NCBI GenBank assembly: GCA_035546635.1
Contig: DASZWJ010000017.1
Coordinates: forward strand, 62,001 to 126,000
Direction: 5' to 3'
DNA from: Gammaproteobacteria bacterium
Lineage (GTDB): Bacteria > Pseudomonadota > Gammaproteobacteria > JAURND01
DNA: 64,000 nucleotides
Both the position numbers and the translations under genes were made by a program. How positions within the stretch are numbered: position 1 is the stretch's first letter; each line of letters opens with the position of its first letter. Shown here one piece after another: positions 57,788-64,000 of this stretch. Under the pieces are notes generated by a model. The model did no database searches, was not told the origin of the DNA, and saw nothing but the letters and a program-made list of their open reading frames with translations.

Positions 57788-57874
57788 GCCCGGGTGGCGG
57801 AATAGGTAGACGCAAGGGACTTAAAATCCCTCGGGAGCAATCCCGTGCCGGTTCGACTCCGGCCCCGGGCACCA
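57788..57874 (+). tRNA. tRNA-Leu (anticodon TAA)
   Basis: A class II tRNA with acceptor GCCCGGG/CCCGGGC, anticodon loop CTTAAAA (TAA), a long variable arm (CTCGGGAGCAATCCCGT), T-arm GCCGGTTCGACTCCGGC and encoded CCA. It is co-transcribed with the tRNA-Cys one base upstream. Confidence 0.97.
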
Positions 57875-57883
57875 CCTCAAAAT

Positions 57884-57921
57884 AGCCTTAGCTTTTTCCC
57901 TTCTCCCACAAGGGGAGAAGG
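57884..57921. repeat. Family-A palindrome, short form
   Basis: CTTCTCCC-ACAAG-GGGAGAAG hairpin preceded by AGCCTTAGCTTTTTC, similar to the flanks at 29.8 and 32.5 kb. It lies after the tRNA pair and before lolC. Confidence 0.8.
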
Positions 57922-57977
57922 ATTTAGTCTCTACTTATGTAGATACTTACGTTAAAATTTAACCACTAGACCCTTTC

Positions 57978-59228
57978 ATGTTCAGACCGCTTGCACTGTA
58001 TATTGGCTTACGTTACACCCGCGCAAAACGTCGCGATCAATTTATCTCCTTTATCTCGCTCATCTCCATGTTAGGCATTGGCCTAGGTGTTGCTATACTC
58101 ATCACCGTTCTATCCGTCATGAATGGCTTTGATTATGAAATTCGTAACCACCTATTCAACCTCGCCAACCAAGTTACGATCAGCCGCATGGACGGTCGCA
58201 TCAATGATTGGGAACAACTCATCAAACAAGTCGAAGCGCAACCACATGTGGTGGCCGCTGCACCTTTTGTCAACGCCCAAGGCATGCTGGTACGACAAGG
58301 CGGTACTGCCCCAGTGATGGTCACCGGCATCTTGCCCGATCAGGAAAAACGCGTTTCCTCGATGCAATCACGCTTAATACAAGGTAGTTTCGACACCTTA
58401 CAACCCGGCAGTTTTAATATTGTCATTGGTGAAGGTCTAGCTGAAAATCTAGGTTTAAGCGTGGGTGATAAAGTCGTGATGTATACTCCCCAGCTCAACG
58501 CCTCACCGCTAGGCATTTATCCGCGCCTCAAACAATTCACCGTCAGCGCCATCTTTCACATTGATGAAAATCCCAGCATGGATACTAGCCTGGCATTTAT
58601 CAATATGCGTGACGCGCAATTGCTCTATCAACTGGAAAATGCCGTCATCGGTTTACGCTTGAAAGTTTCAGATCTCTATGCCGCACCCGCGGTTGCCAAT
58701 GCATTGCAAGATTCGTTGTCTTCTGAGTTTGTTGTTACCAACTGGACGCAAGAATATGGCACCTTTTTTAAAGCGATGCGCATGGAAAAAACTATGATTT
58801 TCTTGTTACTCGTATTCATCATTGCTGTCGCAGCTTTTAATTTAGTCTCTTCTTTGGTAATGGCTGTTAATGACAAACAAGCAGATATCGCCATTTTACG
58901 TACCTTTGGCGCCACCCCACGCACCATTCTTGCCACATTTATGGTGCAAGGCATTTTACTCGGCTTCATTGGCACTTTTTTAGGTTTGATCGGCGGAGTT
59001 ATCTTGGCTTTGAATGTCGGCTCGGTAGTAAACTTTATCCAAAACGTCTTTCATGTTGAGTTTATCTCTTCATCTGTTTATTTCGTCAATTACCTCCCCT
59101 CACGTCTGGAATGGCCGGATGTATGGCACGTCTGCGCCATCGCTTTGGGTTTGAGCCTGCTGGCAACGATTTATCCAGCATGGCAAGCTTCTCGCACCCA
59201 ACCTGCGGAGGCATTGCGTTATGAATAA
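57978..59228 (+). CDS. lolC: Lipoprotein-releasing system permease LolC/LolE type
   Basis: The permease of the ABC system that extracts outer-membrane lipoproteins from the inner membrane for LolA. The 416-aa protein has an N-terminal membrane helix ([28 protein letters not shown], split around 25-52), a periplasmic MacB-like domain, and three C-terminal helices including the FtsX-like [19 protein letters not shown] (about 300-318). Only one permease gene accompanies lolD, so the transporter probably uses a homodimer. Confidence 0.94.
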   Translation: MFRPLALYIGLRYTRAKRRDQFISFISLISMLGIGLGVAILITVLSVMNGFDYEIRNHLFNLANQVTISRMDGRINDWEQLIKQVEAQPHVVAAAPFVNAQGMLVRQGGTAPVMVTGILPDQEKRVSSMQSRLIQGSFDTLQPGSFNIVIGEGLAENLGLSVGDKVVMYTPQLNASPLGIYPRLKQFTVSAIFHIDENPSMDTSLAFINMRDAQLLYQLENAVIGLRLKVSDLYAAPAVANALQDSLSSEFVVTNWTQEYGTFFKAMRMEKTMIFLLLVFIIAVAAFNLVSSLVMAVNDKQADIAILRTFGATPRTILATFMVQGILLGFIGTFLGLIGGVILALNVGSVVNFIQNVFHVEFISSSVYFVNYLPSRLEWPDVWHVCAIALGLSLLATIYPAWQASRTQPAEALRYE

Positions 59229-59901
59229 TTCTGACCTTGTTTTGCAATGTGCCAATCTGTCCAAACATTTCTCTGAAGGGAAATTAAAGGTCGAGGTATT
59301 ACGTTCGGTTAATCTCAACATTCATCGCAGTGAAAGAGTCGCCATCATTGGTTCCTCCGGCGCTGGCAAAAGCACGTTGCTGCATGTCTTAGGTGGTTTA
59401 GATAAACCCACTACTGGTAAAGTGTGGATAGCCGGCAACGAGGTACATGCTTTATCTGAAAGTAAAAAAAGTCAGCTGCGCAATCAATATTTAGGGTTTA
59501 TTTATCAGTTTCATCATTTGTTACCCGAATTCAATGCCTTGGAAAATGTCGCCATGCCATTATTAATCGGCAACTGCCCACCCAAACAAGCTGAGGAGCG
59601 CTCTAAAGCCATGCTGGAACAAGTAGGCATGGGGCATCGCTTATTGCATCGACTGGGTGAACTTTCTGGCGGAGAACGGCAACGTGTAGCCATCGCTCGC
59701 GCCTTGGTAAACAATCCTGTTTGTGTGCTAGCCGACGAACCCACTGGCAATCTAGACCACCGCAATGCCGAACATGTGATTGACTTGATGTTGGATTTAA
59801 ATTCGCGTTTGAAAACCAGTTTGGTGATTGTGACCCATGATTTAACCCTGGCCGCAAAAATGGACCGAACTTTAACCTTGGTTGATGGCAGTTTGTCTTA
59901 A
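59221..59901 (+). CDS. lolD: Lipoprotein-releasing system ATPase LolD
   Basis: A 226-aa ABC ATPase with Walker [17 protein letters not shown] (about 39-54), signature [15 protein letters not shown] (about 143-157), Walker [13 protein letters not shown] and H-loop VTHD. It overlaps lolC by 8 bases. Confidence 0.96.
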   Translation: MNNSDLVLQCANLSKHFSEGKLKVEVLRSVNLNIHRSERVAIIGSSGAGKSTLLHVLGGLDKPTTGKVWIAGNEVHALSESKKSQLRNQYLGFIYQFHHLLPEFNALENVAMPLLIGNCPPKQAEERSKAMLEQVGMGHRLLHRLGELSGGERQRVAIARALVNNPVCVLADEPTGNLDHRNAEHVIDLMLDLNSRLKTSLVIVTHDLTLAAKMDRTLTLVDGSLS

Positions 59902-59948
59902 GTCCTGCGTGCTAATAAAACTCAAATACAACACCCCAGGAGAAACTC

Positions 59949-60230
59949 ATGGCTGATGAAAAAAGACCAGCACAAGACCTAAGTACTATTTTATCGGGTC
60001 GTACATCTCTTATATCTCTCACCTGCTTTGCGCTTGCTTTATACGGAATTTTAAGTTCGGAACAAGGGACTCCCGCTTTTAAGCTAGCCCTTGGAACAGC
60101 ATTGGTAAGTAGCGGTTTTTTTATTAGAGAGCTGAAAAAATTATGGCCAGATGACGAGGAAGGAGAACTGGCTGAGCAGATGGCTAATGGGATTGCTAAA
60201 GCAGTATTGCCCAGCCTCATGCCGAGATGA
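59949..60230 (+). CDS. Small membrane protein of unknown function
   Basis: A 93-aa protein, start supported by CAGGAG 7 bases upstream. Two hydrophobic helices are visible (about 19-36, SLISLTCFALALYGILS; about 43-58, FKLALGTALVSSGFFI), followed by an acidic segment (PDDEEGELAEQ). No family recognised. It lies 47 bases after lolD and may share its transcript. Confidence 0.65.
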   Translation: MADEKRPAQDLSTILSGRTSLISLTCFALALYGILSSEQGTPAFKLALGTALVSSGFFIRELKKLWPDDEEGELAEQMANGIAKAVLPSLMPR

Positions 60231-60269
60231 AGCAACTGAAATAAAAAAATTAGCCTATTTTTTCTTCAA

Positions 60270-60306
60270 TGCATCATCCCAGGCCACGCCTTCAGCCTGG
60301 GAATGC
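60270..60306. terminator. Hairpin between converging genes
   Basis: TGCAT-cat-CCCAGGC pairs with GCCTGGG-a-ATGCA. It lies between the small membrane protein (plus) and icd (minus). No strong T-run follows on either strand, so terminator function is tentative. Confidence 0.4.
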
Positions 60307-60314
60307 ACAAACTT

Positions 60315-61568
60315 TTAGCCCATATTTTTTATCACTGCATCACCAAATTCTTTTGAGCCTAATAAGGTCGCACCCGAAATAGCACGTTCAAAATCATAAG
60401 TAACCGTCTTGGCTTTGATCGCTCCACTCATGCCTTTGATAATTAAATCCGCAGCTTCTTTCCAATCCATATAACGCAACATCATTTCCGCAGATAAAAT
60501 TAATGAGCCAGGATTAGCCATATTTTTGCCGGCATATTTAGGTGCAGTGCCGTGGGTGGCTTCGAAGCAAGCAACTTTATCACCCAAATTGGCACCTGGC
60601 GCAATACCAATACCACCTACCTGTGCCGCCAACGCATCCGAAATGTAATCACCATTTAAGTTTAAAGTAGCAATTACACTATACTCCTCTGGGCGCAATA
60701 AAATCTGCTGTAGAAAATTATCGGCAATCACATCTTTAATCACAATGTCTTTGCCATTTTTGCGGATCACATGCCAAGGACCACCCTCTAAAGGCTCGGC
60801 ACCAAAGCGTTCGCGGGCAACTTCATAACCCCATTCTTTAAACGCACCTTCAGTAAATTTCATGATATTGCCTTTGTGTACCAGGGTCACTGAAGGGCGA
60901 TTATTATCAATCGCATACTGAATCGCACGAGCAATTAGTCGTTGTGAACCAGCTTTGGACACTGGTTTAACACCAATACCGCAATGTTCGGGAAAACGAA
61001 TTTTCTTCACACCCATATCATTTTGCAGAAACGCAATAACTTTTTTAGCTTCTTCGGAATCTGCCGGCCATTCAATACCTGCGTAAATATCTTCAGAATT
61101 TTCCCTGAAAATCACCATATTAGTTTTTTCAGGATGCTTGAGCGGGCTGGGCGTACCATCAAAATAACGCACCGGTCTTAAACAGACATATAAATCCAAC
61201 ACCTGACGCATAGTCACATTTAAAGAGCGGATGCCACCGCCGACCGGCGTCGTCAATGGACCTTTGATGCTGACCACATAATCACGCATGATGTCCAAGG
61301 TTTCATCGGATAACCACACATCCTTGCCATACACCTGGGTGGATTTCTCCCCCGCATAAATTTCCATCCAGGAAATACTGCGCTTGCCGCCATATGCTTT
61401 GGCCACAGCCGCATCAACAACGTGACGCATTGGAGGAGTAATATCAACCCCAATACCATCACCCTCAACAAAAGGGATAATCGGTTGATTGGGGACGTTA
61501 ACGGAAAAATCAGCGTTTATTGTTATTTTTTCGCCTGTTTCAGGCAGTTTTACCTTGGAATAAGACAT
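60315..61568 (-). CDS. icd: Isocitrate dehydrogenase (NADP-dependent)
   Basis: Icd converts isocitrate to 2-oxoglutarate in the TCA cycle. The 417-aa protein resembles the E. coli enzyme: [19 protein letters not shown] (about 29-47), the active-site segment with phosphorylatable serine [20 protein letters not shown] (about 113-132), [15 protein letters not shown] and the signature [20 protein letters not shown] (about 303-322). It is monocistronic, converging on the lolD side. Confidence 0.96.
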   Translation of the reverse strand: MSYSKVKLPETGEKITINADFSVNVPNQPIIPFVEGDGIGVDITPPMRHVVDAAVAKAYGGKRSISWMEIYAGEKSTQVYGKDVWLSDETLDIMRDYVVSIKGPLTTPVGGGIRSLNVTMRQVLDLYVCLRPVRYFDGTPSPLKHPEKTNMVIFRENSEDIYAGIEWPADSEEAKKVIAFLQNDMGVKKIRFPEHCGIGVKPVSKAGSQRLIARAIQYAIDNNRPSVTLVHKGNIMKFTEGAFKEWGYEVARERFGAEPLEGGPWHVIRKNGKDIVIKDVIADNFLQQILLRPEEYSVIATLNLNGDYISDALAAQVGGIGIAPGANLGDKVACFEATHGTAPKYAGKNMANPGSLILSAEMMLRYMDWKEAADLIIKGMSGAIKAKTVTYDFERAISGATLLGSKEFGDAVIKNMG

Positions 61569-61962
61569 GTTTTTAGCTCCGGTTGAGATAGAAAGAATGG
61601 CGGGTATTCTAGGGTATTTATGTTGGGATTTGTAGCAATAAAATAATTCCTCATTTTCCCAAGCAAAAATCCCAAACCTCTACTAATGTTACTTATATAG
61701 GCAATAATACCTATGCCTAAGACAAGGAAAGTCACCAAAAAGGCAGTCAAATGAAACACTAGAATGAACGCGCAAGATTGAGATAGTACTGTGACTTAAA
61801 GACCAGATGAAACACTCCTGGGGCTCTATTGCTTGCATAGCGCAAGTAATTCATTCCCCAAGAAGTATCAAAAAGTTCATAGCTTCGTAGCTTAGAACTT
61901 CTGCCTATAGTTGTTAACAACACACCCTAAAACTGACCGGGTGTTAAGGGAGGGTCAACGCC
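61569..61962. other. Intergenic region / structured clpA leader
   Basis: Between the divergent icd and clpA genes there is no credible ORF and no clpS gene, which commonly precedes clpA. The clpA-proximal half can fold into three successive hairpins: CTTGC/GCAAG inside a TGGGG/CCCCA pair (about 61828-61860), AAGTTCATAGCT-tcgt-AGCTTAGAACTT (61873-61900), and ACACCC/GGGTGT (61922-61944), the last just before the AGGGAGG ribosome-binding site. This may be a structured leader or an unannotated small RNA. Confidence 0.4.
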
Positions 61963-64000
61963 ATGTTCAGCAAATCTCTAGAAATGACTCTTAATTTCGC
62001 GTTTGCCAAAGCCAAAGAAAAACGTCATGAATTCATGACCGTCGAGCATTTACTTTTGGCCTTATTGGAAAACCAAGAGGCAGCAGAAGTCTTAATCGCC
62101 TGCGGAGCCAACTTACAACGTATTCGCACCGGCTTAGACATATTCATTGAGGAAACCACCCCTCACGTGCCAGCCCATAAAGTGCTAAACGTACAACCCA
62201 CCTTGGGATTCCAACGCGTCCTACAACGTGCAGTATTCCAAGCACAATCGACCGGCAAAGTTGAAGTCACTGGCGCCAATGTCCTCGCTGCCATTTTCGG
62301 CGAGCAAGAAAGTCAAGCCGCTTATTTTCTCAATCAAGAGAACATCAACCGCAGTGACATCAACAATTTTATTGCCCAAGGCAGCGGCAAAATGCATTCA
62401 TTTAACGAACCTGATATGGAAATAGAACACCAACAACCGCCTGCCGAAATGGATTTAGAAAATTTACCTGTGGAAAATATATTAGAGCGTTATGCCATTA
62501 ACCTCAACGAACAAGCCAGAATCGGCAAAATAGACCCGCTGATCGGGCGCAAAGAAGAAATATCTCGCGCCATCCAAGTATTGTGTCGACGTCATAAAAA
62601 TAATCCCCTATTCGTCGGCGAAGCGGGCGTAGGTAAAACTGCAATTGCTGAAGGTCTGGCTACTATGATTGTCGAAGGCCAAGTGCCTGAACCTATGCTT
62701 AACAACGTGATTTATAACTTGGATATTGGCTATTTACTGGCCGGCACCAAATACCGTGGTGACTTTGAAAAACGCTTTAAAGCTGTATTAAAAGCCCTCA
62801 AACAAATGCCACAAGCCGTCGTTTTCATTGATGAAATCCATACCCTAATAGGCGCAGGTGCAGCCTCTGGTGGCGCCATTGATGCCTCCAATTTAATCAA
62901 ACCGTTGCTGGCCAATGGCGAAATCCGCTGTATGGGCTCAACCACCTATCAAGAATACCGCAATATCTTTGAAAAAGACCGCGCCTTAACGCGCCGCTTT
63001 CAGAAAATCGATGTGCCGGAACCCACTGTTCCAGAAACCTATCAAATTTTAAAAGGCCTGAAACAAAAATTCGAAGAATACCACGATGTCATCTACACCT
63101 TGCGCGCACTGAAATCAGCCGCAGCGTTATCTGACCGTTATATCACAGATCGACGCTTACCAGACAAGGCGATAGATGTCGTGGACGAGGCCGGCGCATA
63201 CCAGCGGCTGCAGCCGCTGGCTAAGCGCAAAAAAGTCATAGGCTGTCGTGAAATTGAGGAAATCGTCGCGAGTATGGCACGCATCCCCTCAAACAATGTC
63301 TCGAATTCAGATAAAGAGGTGCTACGCAATCTGGAACGTAACCTGAAGATGCAGGTGTTTGGTCAAGACCAGGCCATTGAATCGCTGGCAGGCGCCATTA
63401 AGCTCGCACGCTCTGGATTACGCGAACCGATTAAACCGATTGGTTCTTTCCTACTATCCGGTCCAACCGGCGTAGGCAAAACTGAAGTAACGCGACAATT
63501 GGCGAAAATATTGGGCATCGATTTAATTAGTTTTGATATGTCTGAATATATGGAACGTCACACTGTTTCACGCTTAATCGGTGCACCGCCAGGTTATGTC
63601 GGTTATGACCAAGGCGGATTATTAACCGAAGCTGTTATCAAGCATCCGCATGCCGTCGTATTGCTGGATGAAATTGAAAAGGCACACCCCGATATTTTTA
63701 ATCTGTTACTTCAGGTCATGGATCATGGTTCGTTAACGGATAATAATGGCCGGGTGGCTGATTTTCGCCATGTGATTCTGATTATGACGACTAATGCCGG
63801 CGCCGAAGATATTGAGAAAATGACTATGGGCTTTACTGAACATGGCATTCGTACGGATGATATGGAAGCGATAAAGCGACTATTTTCACCTGAATTCAGA
63901 AATCGTCTGGATACGATTGTTTCCTTCCAGCATTTAAGTGTTGAAACCTTACATCGGGTCGTGGATAAATTTATTTTGGAGCTGGAATTACAGTTGCAAG
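61963..64000 (+). CDS. clpA: ATP-dependent Clp protease ATP-binding subunit ClpA (3' end outside window)
   Basis: ClpA unfolds substrates for ClpP. From the ATG at 61963 (AGGGAGG upstream) 679 residues are visible of an expected 750 or so. The N-domain ([20 protein letters not shown]), D1 Walker [17 protein letters not shown] (about 222-237), Walker [16 protein letters not shown]2 Walker [17 protein letters not shown] (about 500-515) and the pore loop [13 protein letters not shown] (about 545-557) are in place. It is ClpA rather than ClpB because the long coiled-coil middle domain is missing. The adaptor gene clpS is not upstream. Confidence 0.95.
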   Translation, partial: MFSKSLEMTLNFAFAKAKEKRHEFMTVEHLLLALLENQEAAEVLIACGANLQRIRTGLDIFIEETTPHVPAHKVLNVQPTLGFQRVLQRAVFQAQSTGKVEVTGANVLAAIFGEQESQAAYFLNQENINRSDINNFIAQGSGKMHSFNEPDMEIEHQQPPAEMDLENLPVENILERYAINLNEQARIGKIDPLIGRKEEISRAIQVLCRRHKNNPLFVGEAGVGKTAIAEGLATMIVEGQVPEPMLNNVIYNLDIGYLLAGTKYRGDFEKRFKAVLKALKQMPQAVVFIDEIHTLIGAGAASGGAIDASNLIKPLLANGEIRCMGSTTYQEYRNIFEKDRALTRRFQKIDVPEPTVPETYQILKGLKQKFEEYHDVIYTLRALKSAAALSDRYITDRRLPDKAIDVVDEAGAYQRLQPLAKRKKVIGCREIEEIVASMARIPSNNVSNSDKEVLRNLERNLKMQVFGQDQAIESLAGAIKLARSGLREPIKPIGSFLLSGPTGVGKTEVTRQLAKILGIDLISFDMSEYMERHTVSRLIGAPPGYVGYDQGGLLTEAVIKHPHAVVLLDEIEKAHPDIFNLLLQVMDHGSLTDNNGRVADFRHVILIMTTNAGAEDIEKMTMGFTEHGIRTDDMEAIKRLFSPEFRNRLDTIVSFQHLSVETLHRVVDKFILELELQLQ

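Noticed and set aside
61550-61759. Minus-strand 69-codon ORF upstream of icd
   Set aside because: It overlaps the icd start in another frame, lacks a ribosome-binding site and occupies promoter sequence.

Overview
The window is most likely a chromosomal segment of an intracellular gammaproteobacterium of the order Legionellales (Legionella/Coxiella/Berkiella-like). Three things point there: a dotU(icmH)-icmF pair belonging to a Dot/Icm type IVB secretion system; several proteins of the kind these bacteria secrete into host cells (the start of a eukaryotic-like protein kinase, an ankyrin-repeat protein and two lineage-specific helical proteins); and otherwise classical gammaproteobacterial gene blocks (tig-clpP-clpX-lon, rlmN-rodZ-hisS-yfgM-bamB-der, fis-purH-purD). 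The exact genus cannot be fixed without a search.

Layout. 1-0.36 kb: truncated kinase-like gene (minus). 0.8-6.2 kb (plus): periplasmic thiol oxidoreductase plus dsbD, then accB-accC and prmA. 6.3-10.7 kb: accessory block with a 522-aa coiled-coil/poly-Gln protein, an aldehyde dehydrogenase and an ankyrin protein. 11.1-18.5 kb (plus): fis-purH-purD followed closely by dotU-icmF. 18.5-20.4 kb: a VapBC-type toxin-antitoxin pair, a probably broken gene and a coiled-coil protein. 20.5-33.97 kb (minus): a branched-chain amino-acid ABC transporter (livK-H-M-G-F) and the der/bamB/yfgM/hisS/rodZ/rlmN/ndk/pmbA series. 34.3-40.6 kb (minus): protein quality control (lon, clpX, clpP, tig) headed by a tRNA-Leu. 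41-49 kb: an unknown helical protein, putA, ppa, a small-molecule kinase and guaA. 49-57.5 kb (minus): rimO and a complete SUF iron-sulfur operon (Rrf2 regulator, sufB, C, D, S, U, A, T) with a recognisable autoregulated promoter. 57.7-64 kb: tRNA-Cys/tRNA-Leu, lolC-lolD, a small membrane protein, icd and most of clpA.

The most striking non-genic feature is a dense population of dispersed palindromes in the intergenic spaces, roughly twenty copies in three sequence families. Within a family the core is conserved, while the outer arms differ between copies but remain almost perfectly self-complementary inside each copy. One 50-bp member is present in two exact copies and a third with one mismatch, and a shorter form looks like an internal deletion of it. 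Other points of note are a 14-histidine insertion in trigger factor, a sigma-32-like promoter before clpX, a palindrome sitting exactly between the -35 and -10 of the SUF promoter, and the absence of pilF and ispG from their usual places beside rodZ and hisS.

How the genes work together: DsbA-like and DsbD proteins handle periplasmic disulfides; BamB, YfgM, LolCD and RodZ serve envelope biogenesis; Tig, ClpXP, ClpA and Lon handle protein quality control; SUF builds Fe-S clusters used by RimO and RlmN; PutA, the Liv transporter and the aldehyde dehydrogenase fit amino-acid-based nutrition; DotU/IcmF stabilise the secretion machine through which the accessory proteins might be exported.
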